Positions 7,868-20,800 of a stretch of DNA of 64,000 nt are shown here, in pieces. The stretch is from positions 1,178,001 through 1,242,000 of the forward strand of contig OZ241850.1 in assembly GCA_965203045.1 (NCBI GenBank), read 5' to 3'. Each line of letters starts with the position of its first letter. Within the stretch, counting starts at the first letter, position 1. A program made the translations under genes and the position numbers. The notes under the pieces are model-generated. The model did no database searches and was not told the origin of the DNA. It saw nothing but the letters and a program-made list of their open reading frames with translations. This DNA is from G965203045 sp965203045. GTDB taxonomy: Bacteria > Pseudomonadota > Gammaproteobacteria > PS1 > Pseudothioglobaceae.

Positions 7868-10800
7868 ATGTCAAATTTTATTCACTTGCATTGCCACAGC
7901 GAATATTCTATTGATAATAGCACTATTACTATTGACGGCTTGATTAGTCAGGCCAAGTCACTTAATTTTGATGCTATTGCTGTTACTGATAGGGCTAATT
8001 TTTTTGCGGCAATTAAGTTTTATCAAGCAGCTATTAAAGCTGGCATTAAGCCTATTTTTGGTGTTGAATTAAGTTTGAAAGATAAAGACGGGCTTTTATA
8101 TCAAGTGCTGGTTTTATGTAAGACTTATGCCTCCTATGAGCGCCTTTGTGAGTTAATTTCTGTTGGTTATTTGTATCATCAGCACCTAGGAGAAGTGGCA
8201 CTTCCTGAAGAATTATTAGCACAAAATAGTCAAGGTTTAATTTTGATTGCTATAAGTCCTAATAGCGATATTTGCCGATTATTAAAAAACGACCAATTGG
8301 ACCAAGCCAGACAAAAAGCTAAATTTTGGCAGCAAGTTTTTTTTGGGAGTTATTATTTTGCTATTAGTCGTATAGGTAGCGGGGAACAAGAGTTAAATAC
8401 TTCTATACTTAGTATTGCTACGCAATTGCAGTTACCAGTGGTTGCCACTAATGCGGTGCAGTTTTTGACCAAAGATGATTTTCTCCCCCACGATGTGCGT
8501 GCTTGTATTGCTAGTGGCGATTTGCTTGATGATGATAAACGCAAGCAAAATTACTATGTTGACCAGTATCTAAAATCTGCTAAACAAATGAGTAATTTGT
8601 TTAAAGATTTGCCTGAGTTATGCCAAAATAGTATTGAAATTGGCAAACGTTGTAATGTGCGATTTGAGTTGTATCAAAAGCATCACTTACCCGATTTTCC
8701 TATCCCTAGTGGTATCAAGATTAAAGATTTTTTAACTCAGCAGGCAGAAAATGGCTTAAAGTTTAGGCTAGCAAAGGCATCAGTTGATAAACAAATCTAC
8801 CAAAAACGTCTGCACTACGAATTAGATATTATTATCAAAATGGATTTTACTGGCTATTTTTTAATAGTTGCGGATTTTATTGCTTATGCCAAAAATAATG
8901 GCATTCCAGTTGGACCCGGTCGCGGCTCTGGAGCTGGTTCTTTAGTGGCTTATGCTCTTAATATTACCAATGTTGATCCTATTAAACACGGTTTATTATT
9001 TGAACGTTTTTTAAATCCAGAGCGTATTTCTATGCCTGATTTTGATATTGATTTTTGCACTAAGGGCCGTGATGATGTTATTGCTTATGTTGCTGATAAA
9101 TATGGCGCGGAAAAAGTTAGTCAAATTGTAACCCATGGCACTATGGCTGCTAAGGGAGTAGTGCGTGATGTAGGGCGTGTATTAGGACATCCTTATAGCT
9201 TTGGTGATAGGCTTGCCAAACTTATTCCCAATGACCTAAAAATTACTTTATCGCGGGCTTTGGGCAGGTTTGAGGCTGGCGATAGTAAAGAAGATCGAAA
9301 AAATTGGTTCTCAACGGATTTATTGGCGCAATATGACTCTGACCCTAGTATTAAAACCACTTTGGATTTGTCTTTAAAACTAGAAGGTTTGGCTCGTAAT
9401 ATTGGCACTCATGCCGGCGGGGTGGTAATTGCTCCGAGTAAAATTAGTGATTTTTGTCCAATTTATAAAGGTGGCAACCAAAAAGACAGTGTTGTTTCTC
9501 AGTTTGATATGAATGACTTAGAGGCAGTGGGATTGGTTAAATTTGATTTTTTGGGTTTAAGTAATCTTACTGTTATTAGTAATACCGTTGATGTGTTAGC
9601 AAAACAAAATATTACCCCAGATAGGCTTGATATTGATAATTTGCCTTTAGATGATAACAATGTATATGAGCTACTTAGCAAAGGTCAAACTACTGGCATT
9701 TTTCAATTAGAGTCTGAGGGTATACGTAGTTATTTAACCGCATTAAAACCTGATAGTTTTGATGATATTGTTGCTATACTTGCCTTGTATCGTCCAGGCC
9801 CGCTTGAGTCAGGTATGGTAGAAGATTATATTGCGGTTAAGCATGGTAGTAAAACTATTAGTTATCCGCATCCAATGTTGGAGCAATTATTAAATCCTAC
9901 CAATGGCGTTTTTGTATATCAAGAACAAGTGATACAAGCAGCACAAATTATGGCTGGTTATAGTTTAGGCGATGCTGATATATTGCGCCGAGCAATGGGT
10001 AAGAAAGATCCTAAAGAAATGAAAAAACAACGAAACGTATTTATCCAAGGTGCTGTTAAAAAAGGCGTTAGTGAAAGGCAAGCAACGCAGATTTTTCAAT
10101 TAATTGATAAATTTTCTGGCTACGGTTTTAATAAATCACATTCAGTAGCTTATGCTTTAATTTCTTATCAAACCGCTTACCTAAAAGCTCATTACCCAGC
10201 ATTTTTTATGGCAGCAGTATTATCGGGAATGATGGACAATAGTGATAGAATTGCTATTATTATTGTTGAGATTAACAAAATGGGTATAGATGTTGTAGCG
10301 CCTGACATTAACCTATCCAATTACGAATTTATTGTGCAAAATAATGCTATTATTTATGGTTTAGGCGCAATTAAAGGTGTAGGGGCATTTTTAGCAGAAA
10401 ATATTGTTGCCAGTCGCAAATATAGCACTTATTCTGATTTATTGGATTTTTGTTGTCGCATTGATAAGGGTTTGCTTAATCGCCGTGTTTTAGAAGCGCT
10501 TATTCTAGCAGGTGCTTTTGATAAGATGGTAGCAAACCGTTGTGAATTATTTAATACTTTTCCTTTAGCAGTTAGGCAAGCAGAGCGGTATCACATGGAT
10601 AAAGCTAGTGGGCAAGATTGTTTGTTTGGCGACCAATTAACGACCACGAGCTATGCTGATATTGCTGTTAAATCTAGACAATGGACACCAATTAAGCAAC
10701 TTTATGAAGAGAAAAAAGTAATGGGTTATTTTTTTAGCGCTCATCCTACTGATTTTTATAAATCTTTTTGTGAAAAAGTAAGTATCAGCCTACCAAGCAA

Positions 10801-11302
10801 TTTAAAAGAGATAAATAATCGTTTTGTTAAAACCATTGGCATTGTATCAAATTTGCGTTTTCGAGAAAATGGCAATAGTCGCAACGCTATGTTTAATATT
10901 AGTGATGCTAAAAAGAGTATATTTGTCATTTTAGATATTGGCACAGAGCAAGCATTAACCAATCTTGCAAATGACAAATTGTTTTATTTATCTGGTATTT
11001 TAAAAGAAAGCTTTAAAAAAGATAATTGGCGTTTGCAAGCTGAAGAAGTATTGTTGCTGGAAGATTTTATCCAAAATAGTATCAGTAAAATTACTTTAAA
11101 GCTAAGCCAACATGAACGCAAACTATTTAAACCGCTAACTCAATTAATTAATAACAATATTGGTAAAACCCAGCTGGAAATTCATTATCAAAATCAGTGT
11201 GGTACTGGCAAATTGGTAAAACCTATTACTCCAAGCCAAACATTAATTGACGAGATTAAATTTTTATTTAATGGAAGTGTGAATATTGATTATCGGATTT
11301 GA
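7868..11302 (+). CDS. dnaE: DNA polymerase III alpha subunit
   Basis: DnaE is the catalytic subunit of the replicative polymerase. The 1,144-residue protein begins with a PHP domain (FIHLHCHSEYS, then DAIAVTDRANFF). The C-family palm follows, with PVGPGRGSGAGSLVAYAL and the catalytic aspartates Asp391 and Asp393 in PDFDIDFC. The fingers and little-finger regions contain GTHAGGVVI and FNKSHSVAYALISYQTAYLK. A helix-hairpin-helix region (IYGLGAIKGVG) and an OB fold near residue 1,000 (TIGIVSNLRFRENG) complete it. The length is close to the E. coli protein (1,160). It is preceded by a 121-base AT-rich gap with no other gene and followed by the convergent tRNA pair. Confidence 0.97.
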   Translation: MSNFIHLHCHSEYSIDNSTITIDGLISQAKSLNFDAIAVTDRANFFAAIKFYQAAIKAGIKPIFGVELSLKDKDGLLYQVLVLCKTYASYERLCELISVGYLYHQHLGEVALPEELLAQNSQGLILIAISPNSDICRLLKNDQLDQARQKAKFWQQVFFGSYYFAISRIGSGEQELNTSILSIATQLQLPVVATNAVQFLTKDDFLPHDVRACIASGDLLDDDKRKQNYYVDQYLKSAKQMSNLFKDLPELCQNSIEIGKRCNVRFELYQKHHLPDFPIPSGIKIKDFLTQQAENGLKFRLAKASVDKQIYQKRLHYELDIIIKMDFTGYFLIVADFIAYAKNNGIPVGPGRGSGAGSLVAYALNITNVDPIKHGLLFERFLNPERISMPDFDIDFCTKGRDDVIAYVADKYGAEKVSQIVTHGTMAAKGVVRDVGRVLGHPYSFGDRLAKLIPNDLKITLSRALGRFEAGDSKEDRKNWFSTDLLAQYDSDPSIKTTLDLSLKLEGLARNIGTHAGGVVIAPSKISDFCPIYKGGNQKDSVVSQFDMNDLEAVGLVKFDFLGLSNLTVISNTVDVLAKQNITPDRLDIDNLPLDDNNVYELLSKGQTTGIFQLESEGIRSYLTALKPDSFDDIVAILALYRPGPLESGMVEDYIAVKHGSKTISYPHPMLEQLLNPTNGVFVYQEQVIQAAQIMAGYSLGDADILRRAMGKKDPKEMKKQRNVFIQGAVKKGVSERQATQIFQLIDKFSGYGFNKSHSVAYALISYQTAYLKAHYPAFFMAAVLSGMMDNSDRIAIIIVEINKMGIDVVAPDINLSNYEFIVQNNAIIYGLGAIKGVGAFLAENIVASRKYSTYSDLLDFCCRIDKGLLNRRVLEALILAGAFDKMVANRCELFNTFPLAVRQAERYHMDKASGQDCLFGDQLTTTSYADIAVKSRQWTPIKQLYEEKKVMGYFFSAHPTDFYKSFCEKVSISLPSNLKEINNRFVKTIGIVSNLRFRENGNSRNAMFNISDAKKSIFVILDIGTEQALTNLANDKLFYLSGILKESFKKDNWRLQAEEVLLLEDFIQNSISKITLKLSQHERKLFKPLTQLINNNIGKTQLEIHYQNQCGTGKLVKPITPSQTLIDEIKFLFNGSVNIDYRI

Positions 11303-11318
11303 TTTAGTTTGTTGATAA

Positions 11319-11394
11319 TGGCGTCCCCTAGGGGAATCGAACCCCTGTTGCCAGGATGAAAACCTGGAGTCCTCGGCCACTAGACGAAGGGGAC
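11319..11394 (-). tRNA. tRNA-Glu (anticodon TTC)
   Basis: The 76-base minus-strand sequence folds as a cloverleaf. The acceptor stem GTCCCCT pairs with AGGGGAC, the anticodon stem CCAGG/CCTGG encloses the loop TTTTCAT with anticodon TTC, and the T-arm is AGGGG-TTCGATT-CCCCT. The CCA end is encoded (complement of 11319-11321). It lies 33 bases downstream of tRNA-Ala and is probably co-transcribed with it. Confidence 0.96.
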
Positions 11395-11427
11395 CAGAAC
11401 AGATAGTTATCCTAAATAGGCTGATAC

Positions 11428-11503
11428 TGGTGGAGCTAAGCGGGTTCGAACCGCTGACCTCAACACTGCCAGTGTTGCGCTCTCCCAGCTGAGCTATAGC
11501 CCC
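11428..11503 (-). tRNA. tRNA-Ala (anticodon GGC)
   Basis: The 76-base minus-strand cloverleaf has acceptor stem GGGGCTA pairing with TAGCTCC (one G-U pair), D-arm TAGCTCAGCTGGGAGAGCGC, and anticodon loop TGGCAGT with anticodon GGC. The T-arm is AGCGG-TTCGAAC-CCGCT, and the CCA end is encoded. It is the first gene of a two-tRNA transcript with tRNA-Glu, driven by the promoter at 11545-11572. Confidence 0.96.
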
Positions 11504-11544
11504 AAAATTCATTAGGCAATAGGAAAATATCTAAAAAGCCGAGA

Positions 11545-11572
11545 ATTATACCCAATTTAGTAGCTAAGTCAA
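11545..11572 (-). promoter_or_regulatory. Promoter of the tRNA-Ala/tRNA-Glu transcript
   Basis: On the minus strand a -35 box TTGACT (complement of 11567-11572) and a perfect -10 box TATAAT (complement of 11545-11550) are separated by 16 bases. The bases after the -10 are GC-rich (TCTCGGC), a discriminator typical of stable-RNA promoters under stringent control. The first tRNA starts 41 bases downstream of the -10 box. Confidence 0.75.
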
Positions 11573-11820
11573 TATTAATTTAGCGAGGAGTATGTATAAA
11601 AATTGCCCATTTACTCCTAGAATTAGGCTCCTAGTCATTTTGTTATTTAAGTGTGTATTGCATATCAACACATTTAATATTAAACTTAGCAAAAAGTCTA
11701 GCTATGTCATGGTGGTTGTTAGGTGTTATTGTCATCTTGTTATGGTTTAAATTAAGTAATATTGTATTTGAGTTTTGTAACATTATGATAAAATTGCGAA
11801 CAAAGTGGTAAAAATTTGAT

Positions 11821-11848
11821 TTGATTTACTTCATACTGGCTGTATAAT
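11821..11848 (+). promoter_or_regulatory. Promoter of giant gene 1, with shared leader
   Basis: TTGATT (11821-11826) and TATAAT (11843-11848) are spaced by 16 bases. The same context, CTGGCTGTATAATTA, lies upstream of giant gene 3. In both cases the -10 box is exactly 37 bases before an ATG that opens a classical signal peptide. The rest of the gap from 11573 to 11820 is AT-rich and holds no gene. It contains an inverted repeat (AGGAGTA ... TACTCCT, about 11585-11618) and the palindrome CCTAGAATTAGG, and it is loosely similar to the gap before giant 3. Confidence 0.6.
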
Positions 11849-11879
11849 TATGTCTTTTTTGTGTAAACTATCGTTAACA

Positions 11880-14800
11880 ATGCCCCCTAAATTACTGGTA
11901 ATACTATCATTTTTAATTAGCATTGCTACTTTTTCTCAAGCTAATGGCACTTTTAACCTAGCAACCAATGCTATTACCCTTACTAAAAACTCCCCTAATA
12001 CTATTCGCCATACTGTAGATATAACAAATATTGTCACCACTGGTAGCCCAACTGGCCCAAAAGCAGTATTTAGAATTGAGCGGAAAGGTAATAATATCTT
12101 TACTGCCAACCCAGAACCTGTTGTATCATTTGCCAACGATTCCATCCTAACTAATGCTACACCGACCATCGCCCCATTAGCTGCCACTCTTTACTTCACC
12201 ATTGCCCCTGATACAACAGGTAGTGCTTCGTTAGTAATTATTTTAAACAGAGGAGATGGCGAAGAGAGCAGCAAAACTTTAATAGTAACTGTCCAAGATA
12301 GTAGTAATACAGCCCCAATAATTAGCATTGCTAATAGCAGGATAGCAATTTTTTCAGTATTTGGTGGTCATGCGTATGCCATAACTGACAATGATAATTA
12401 TAATGATTTATTAAATGTTTTTGATGCAGAGGGTGGCTATTTAGCTAGAGTTGAGAGTGCTGCTGAATTAGCGCATATAAGAGGATTATTACCTCCTGGT
12501 GGCAGCTTTTATCTAGGGGCTAATGATAGAGCCAGTGAGGGAGATTGGGTCTATACTAATGACGATGTTCAATTTGGTGTAGATAGAAATCCTGGGCCTG
12601 GGCCTGGCGGTTTTGCGGTTTATCCGGGGTTTTTAAATATTTTTGAATTTGGAGATAGTTTTGAACCAAATAATTTCGGGGGGGGTGAAGATTGCCTAGA
12701 AGTACAGGTTGGTGCTATTAATGATACAGATTGTAGGTCTTCTTTTGGTGGCGTTTTTGAGCTTCCTAGCGGCTTGCCTGCTGCTACCAATTTAGTTAGA
12801 GTTATCCCTTTTGGCGCTACATCAACAGCTATTATTGCCATTCTGTCAGGTTTTGACTTAGACGGTGATGATATCGTCTGGTCGGCAACGGATAGCGGTG
12901 CTGGTGGTAGTATTGTTATAACCACTAACACCACTAGCGCCACTGCCACTATTTCCTACCAACCAGCACCAGACTTTCATGGCGGTATTACCCTAACTGT
13001 TAGTCTTAACGAGGTTGTTCGCACTGACAGAAGAACCTCAGTAGTGGCGATGATTAATGTGCCTAGTCTTTTTCCTTCTCTAGTTACCCCTACCGCTCAA
13101 GTATTATCATTTGGCAGGCCAGTATCACTAACTATTATCAACAATGGCGAGGCGCCAAGCACTTTTAGTATAACGCCTGCCTTACCTGCTAGTTTGTCTA
13201 TTAATTTAGTTAGTGGCAATTTTGTTATAAGCGGGACACCAATTATAGCCCAACAAGATATAACCTACACGCTTAGCGCCAGCAATGCCGCTGGTACTGG
13301 TACCATTAGCTTTGCTATTGGTATTAACGTAGCCCCTCTTATGATTGTAGAAGGAGATATAACCGCTACTTATGGTGATAGTATTAGCCTTACCACTAGT
13401 ATTCCCGGCTCTACTTGGACCTCTAGTGCCCCTGCTATTGCCAGCATTGACCCAAACACTGGCTTAGTTACTACTACTGGTTCTGGTAGGGCTATTATTA
13501 CTGCTAGTAATGATTTTATTAGAGGTTCAGGCGGTAATGGTGAAGCGAGTATTACCCTAATTGTCACTGCCAGAGAAATAACAGCTACTATTGGTGATAT
13601 TAGTTTTATATTTGACAATACCACCAGAACCGTAGCTACTACTCTAAATAATATTCTAGCCAGTGATGCTGACGATATTACTCTTATAATTAATGGCACC
13701 AGCGCAGCCATTGATGTTGGCACTTATACCTTTATTATTGGCATTGGCGGTAGTGCCAGCCCAAACTATATAATTAGTCCAACAACTATTACTTGGACTA
13801 TCAGTCGGGTGCAGCAGACTAATTTTATCTTTGTTCCACCTAGGTCTATACCATTAACACCAACCTTAGATTTAAACGCTTTTATAACTGGGGCTTCTAG
13901 CACAGCCGATATTATTTATACTATTGGTGTAAGTTCTGGTTCTGCCAGTATTAGCAATAGTATCCTAAGCCCTATTAGTGTTGGCAGTATTAGTATTAGC
14001 GCTATTAGCCCTGAGGATACTAATTACTTAGAAGCTTCAATTACCGCTGCTGTTAATATTGTTGATGCTCTACCTTTTACTCTGGCAGCTTATAGCATTT
14101 TTCTTAGTAAAAACTCGCCTGATACTATTCGCCATATTGTAGCTATTACAGATATTATCACTGATAACGGCACAGCCAGCCAACAAGCAACATTTAGTAT
14201 TGCTAGGGTTGGTGATATTTTTACTAAAAATCCACAACCTGTTGTATCATTTGCCACCGATAGTATCCAAACTAGTGCCTCATTAACTGCTACTCCAACA
14301 AGTGCTGAGCTTTACTTTAGCATTGCCGCGGATGCAACAGGTAGCGCTGAGATAGTAATTGCCTTGGACAGAGCAGATGGACAAGATAGCAGTCAAACGT
14401 TGGTAGTAACTGTTAAAGATAGCAATCAAGCCCCAGTAATTAGCGCTGCTAACGCCTTAGAGGATATTTCAGTATTTGGCGGGCATTTATATGGTGTTAT
14501 TAGTAGTGGTAGCTATGATTCTTTATTAAATGACTTTGATGCAGAGGGTGGCTACTTAGTTAGGGTTGAGAGCGCTGCTGAACTAGGACATATAAGAGCA
14601 TTGTTCCCTGGTCCAAACGACTTCTTTTATTTAGGAGCTAATGATATAGCTAGTGAGGGAGATTGGGTCTATACTAACGATGGCACCCAATTTGGCATAG
14701 ACACAAACCCTGGGGCTGGCGGCTTTGTTGTTTATCCGGGGTTTTTAAATATTTTTGAATTTGCGGCATCTGATCAACCAAATGATGCAGGGCGGGGACA

Positions 14801-17800
14801 AGATTGTTTAAGCCCAACGGGTGGTGATATAATTTGTGGTGCAGGTATATTTAACAATGGCGCTGTTTTTGAGTTTCCTAGCGGCTTGCCTGCTGCTACT
14901 AATTTAGGTAGATTTAATATTCCTTTTGGCGCTACATCAGCAGTTAGTATTGCTGATCTGTTAGGTTTTGACTTAGACGGTGATAATATTGTTTGGTCGG
15001 CAAAGGATAGCGGCGCTGGCGGTAGTTTTGTTATTGCTGGTCTAAACCCCGCTGACTCAGTAAGTGTCATTAATATTGCTTACCAACCAGCACCAGACTT
15101 TTATGGCAATATTACCCTAACTATTAGTCTTAATGAGGTTGGTCGCACTGATGGGGCCTTAGCAGTGGCAATGATTAATGTGCCTAGTCTTTTTCCTTCC
15201 CTAGTTACCCCTACCGCTCAAGTATTATCATTTGGCAGGCCAGTATCACTAACTATTATCAACAATGGCGAGGCGCCAAGCACTTTTAGTATAACGCCTG
15301 CCTTACCTGCTAGTTTGTCTATTAATTTAGTTAGTGGCAATTTTATTATAAGCGGGACACCAATTATAGCCCAACAAGATATAACCTACACGCTTAGCGC
15401 CAGCAATGCCGCTGGTACTGGAACCACTAGCTTTGCTATTGGTATTAACGTAGCCCCTCTTATGATTGTAGAAGGAGATATAACCGCTACTTATGGTGAT
15501 AGTATTAGCCTTACCACTAGTATTCCCGGCTCTACTTGGACCTCTAGTGCCCCTGCTATTGCCAGCATTGACCCAAACACTGGCTTAGTTACTACTACTG
15601 GTTCTGGTAGGGCTATTATTACTGCTAGTAATGATTTTATTAGAGGTTCAGGCGGTAATGGTGAAGCGAGTATTACCCTAATTGTCACTGCCAGAGAAAT
15701 AACAGCTACTATTGGTGATATTAGTTTTATATTTGACAATACCACTAGAACCGTAGCTACTACTCTAAATAATATTCTAGCTAGTGATGCTGATGATATT
15801 ACTCTTATAATTAATGGCACCAGCGCAGCCATTGATGCTGGCACTTATACCTTTATTATTGGCATTGGCGGTAGCGCCAGTCCAAACTATATAATTAGTC
15901 CAACAACTATTACTTGGACTATTAGTCGGGTGCAGCAGACTAATTTTATCTTTGTTCCACCTAGGTCTATACCATTAACACCAACCTTAGATTTAAACGC
16001 TTTTATAACTGGGGCTTCTAGCACAGCCGATATTATTTATACTATTGGTGCAAGTTCTGGTTCTGCCAGTATTAGCAATAGTATCCTAAGCCCTATTAGT
16101 GTTGGCAGTATTAGTATTAGCGCTATTAGCCCTGAGGATACTAATTACTTAGAAGCTTCAATTACTGCTGCTGTTAATATTGTTGATGCTCTACCTTTTA
16201 CTCTGGCAGCTTATAGTATTTTTCTTAGTAAAAACTCGCCTGATACTATTCGCCATATTGTAGCTATTACAGATATTATCACTGATAACGGCACAGCCAG
16301 CCAACAAGCAACATTTAGTATTGCTAGGGTTGGTGACATTTTTACTAAAAATCCACAACCTGTTGTATCATTTGCCACCGATAGTATCCAAACTAGCACT
16401 TCATTAACTGCTACCCCAACAAGTGCTGAGCTTTACTTTAGCATTGTCGCTGATGCAACAGGTAGCGCTGAGATAGTAATTGCCTTGGACAGGGCAGATG
16501 GACAAGATAGCAGTCAAACGTTAGTAGTAACTGTTAAAGATAGCAACCAAGCCCCAGTAATTAGCGCTGCTAACGCCTTAGAGGATATTTCAGTATTTGG
16601 CGGGCATTTATATGGTGTTATTAGTAGTGGTAGCTATGATTCTTTATTAAATGACTTTGATGCAGAGGGTGGCTACTTAGTTAGGGTTGAGAGCGCTGCT
16701 GAACTAGAACATATAAGAGCATTGTTCCCTCGTCCAAACAACCGCTTTTATTTAGGAGCTAATGATATAGATAGTGAGGGAGATTGGGTCTATACTAACG
16801 ATGGCACCCAATTTGGCGTGGACGTATTATCTGGAAACGGCGGCTTTGTTGTTTATCCGGGGTTTTTAAATATTTTTGAATTTGGGAACCCTATTGAACC
16901 AAATAATAATGATGGTAGAGGAGGAAGAGAAAATTGCTTAGAAGCAATAGCTAATGATATAATTTGTAGAGGAGGCGGACCTGTTAGTGGCGCTGTTTTT
17001 GAGTTTCCCAGTGGCCTGCCTGCTGCTACTAATTTAGGCACAGTTGATGTTCCTTTTGGTCCTGTATCAGCGGTTACTATTATTCGTCTTTTTGGTTTTG
17101 ACTTAGACGGTGATGATGTTGTTTGGTCGGCAACAGATAGTGGCGCTGGCGGTAGTTTTGCTACTGGTGGTCTAAACCCTGCCAACCCAGTAAGCATTAT
17201 TGATATTGCCTATCAACCAGCGCCGGACTTTTTTGGCACAAATACTCTAACTATTTATCTTAACGAAGTCGATCGCACCGATGGAGCCTCGGCGGTAGTG
17301 ATGATTAGTGTAGCTAATCCAGCCCCTAGCCTAGTTACCCCCAGCGCTCAGGTATTATCAGTTGGCGAGCCTGTATCACTAACTATTGTCAACAATGGTG
17401 AAGCACCGCCAAGGACTTTTAGTATAACACCTGCTCTACCTGCTAGCCTAGCTATTAATATAGTCGGTAGTAATATTGTTATAAGCGGTGTGCCGTCTGT
17501 AGCCCAACAAAGCACAACCTACACTCTTAGCACAAGTAATATAGGTGGCACTGATACTATTAGCTTTGCTATTGGTATTAACTTAGAACCTCTTAGCATT
17601 ATAGAAGGGGATATAACTACTACTTATGGTGATAATCCTAGCTTTAGTACCAATATTGCTGGTTCTACTTGGACATCTAGTGATGCTACGGTTGCCAGTA
17701 TTGACCCAAATACTGGTGTGGTTAGCACTACTGGTGTTGGTAAGGCTATTATTACTGCTAGTAATGATGTTATTAGAGATGCAGGTGGTAATGGCGAAGC

Positions 17801-20800
17801 GAGTATTACCCTAATTGTTACTATCCGAGATATAACAACTACTATTAGTGATATTCGCAGTTTTGCCTTTAATAATACTACTAGGACCGTAGCAGTTAGC
17901 CTAAATAATGCTGTTGAAAGTGATATTAATAGTGGTGCTATTACTCTTAGCATTAGTGGTGCTAATGCGGCGCTTAATGTTGGCACTTACACCTTTACTA
18001 CCAGTGTTAGCGGTAGCGCCAGTCCAAACTACATATTTAGCCCAACAACTATTACTTGGACTATTAACCAAGCTGAGCAATCTAGTTTTGCCTTTACTCT
18101 TCCTAGTTTTATACTATCAACATCAACCTTAGATTTAAGCGCTTCTACAACTGGGGCTTCCAGCACAGCTGATGTTATTTATACCATTAGCTCAGGTTCT
18201 GGCTCAGCCAGTATTAGCAATAATATCCTAAGCCCTATTGGTGTTGGCAGTATTAGTATTAGCGCTATTAGCCCTGAAGATGCTAACTACTTGGGAGCTT
18301 CAGCTGTAGCTGTTATTCATATTATTGACGCGCTTCCACCTGCTTTTACCCTAGCAACTACTAGTATTACCCTTACTAAAAATGCTCCCAATACCATCCG
18401 TCATATTATAAATATAACAGGACTTATTGCTGATATTAGCGGTATTGACCAGCAAGCAACATTTAGTGTTGCTAGTAGTGGTGATAATATCTTTACCACC
18501 GAGCCAATGACTGTTGTATCATTTGCCACCAATAGTATCCAAACTAGCGCCTTTTTAACCAACGTTCCAGCTGCTGCTGCGCTTTACTTTAGCATTATCC
18601 CCAATACAATGGGCAGTGCTTCATTGGTAATTACCTTAGATAAAGCAAACGGGCAGGATAGCAGTCAAACACTAATGGTAACTGTCCAAAATAGCGATAC
18701 AGCCCCAGTAATTAGCAATCCCGGTAGCAGGAGAGGTTTATTAGCTGATTTTTCAGTGTTTGGCGGACATTTATACATCGTTAGACAGAGTGGCACTTAT
18801 CAAGAGTTATTAGATGACTTTGAGGCAGAGGGTGGCTATTTAGCCAGAATTGAGAGTGGCACTGAACTATTACATGTAAGAAGCGTGTTTCCCGGTAATG
18901 ATGACCGCTTTTATTTAGGCGCTGATGATATAGCCAGTGAAGGAGATTGGGTCTATAACGACGGCACTCAATTTGGCGTAGACACAAACCCCGGGGCTGG
19001 AGGTTTTGCCCCCTATCCGGGATTTATTGATATTTTTGCAGCTGGTGAACCGAATAATGCTAGTTCTGCGGAGGATTGCCTAAGTCCACGACGTAATGAT
19101 ATAGATTGTGGTGTGGATAGGGGTGGTGTTTTTGAGTTTCCTAATGGGTTTCCTGCTACTACTAATTTAGGCATAGTTAATATTTCTTTTGCCTCTACAC
19201 CAACTATTATTGCTAATTTGCTAGGTTTTGACTTAGATGGTGATGATACTGTTTGGTCAGCAACAGATAGTGGCGCTGGTGGTAGTATTAGCATAATTAG
19301 TATCACTAGTTCTATTGTTGATATTTTCTATCAGCCAGCGCCAGACTTTCTGGGCAATATTACCCTAACTATTAATCTTAACGAAGTCAGTCGCACTGAT
19401 AGAGCATCAGCAGTGGTGAGGATTAGAGTGCTTAATCCCTTCCCCAGACTAGTTACCCCTACCGTTCAGGTATTATCAGCTGGTGAACCCGTAGCATTAA
19501 CTATTATCAACAATGGTGAGGCGCCAGCTACTTTTAATATAACACCTACTCTGCCTGTTAGTTTATCTATTAATGAGGTTGGTGGTAATATTGTTATAAG
19601 CGGCACACCAATTATAGCCCAACAAAGCACAACTTACACACTTAGCACAAGCAATGCGGTTGGAACTAATACTATTAGTTTTGTTATTAGCGTTAATATA
19701 GACCCCCTTAGTATTGTGGGAGGAGATATAACTGCTAATTATGGTGATGACGCCATTAGCATTACTAGCCAAGGTGGCGACCCAATACAACCAATCACTT
19801 GGACTTCTAGCATCCCCACTGTTGCTACTATTGATGAAAATAGTGGTGTTGTAACAATTATAGATATTGGCACTACTACTATCACTGCTAGTAGAGGTAG
19901 TAGTCAGGCTAGTATTAGCCTATTGGTAAATCCTAGACAACTTGGGCTTAGTGTGGGCCCAACTGATACTCTTGTCTTTAACAATACTAGCCAAACCATA
20001 GCAGTTAGCCTAACTAATGCTGTTGAGAGCGATATCAACAGCGGCGCTATCACCCTAACTATAAGCGGCGACCAAACTGCGATAAATGCTGGCAACTATC
20101 AATTTAGTGTCTCTATTAGTGGTAGCGCTAGTCCAAACTACATACTTGCCCCAACAACTATTAGCTGGGTAGTAGCCACAGCTCGGCAATCTGAACTAAA
20201 TATTACCAGTAATGCCACCAGACTTATGGTAGGACAAACAACCACCGCAACTGCTACTAATGACCAACCACAAGGCACACTAACAATCACCTCTAGTGAG
20301 GCTGGTATTGCCACAATTAATGGTATCACCATAACCGCTACTAATGTTGGCATAACTACTATTACCATCACCAAACAAGTTACTAATTACAACAACATCA
20401 GCGCCAGTTATCAACTACTAGTCATCCAAAATACCATAACCGCTATTGATGCTGGTGATGATAGGATTGCTACCTATATCCCTAGTGGTATTCTAAGTCC
20501 TCAAATACCAACTAATGTCCAAGACAGAGTAATTAGCTATGCCATAAACCCAATAGCTAGTGATGTTGTAACTATTGATAGCAATAGTGGTGCTATCACT
20601 ATTATAAATGTTGGCACAGTTAGTATTATAGCCAGTGCCGCAACTACTACTAATTATGCTGCATCAACCGATAGCTATCTACTAACTATTAACCAAGCAA
20701 CCCAAGGCACATTTACTATCACCGCTAGCGATACCTTAACATTTGGCACAACCAGCGCTATTGTGATAGTAGAACCGGGTAGTGGTGATGGGACTATTAC

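Noticed and set aside
11264..11512. An 82-codon minus-strand frame
   Set aside because: It reads straight through the two tRNA genes and the end of dnaE.
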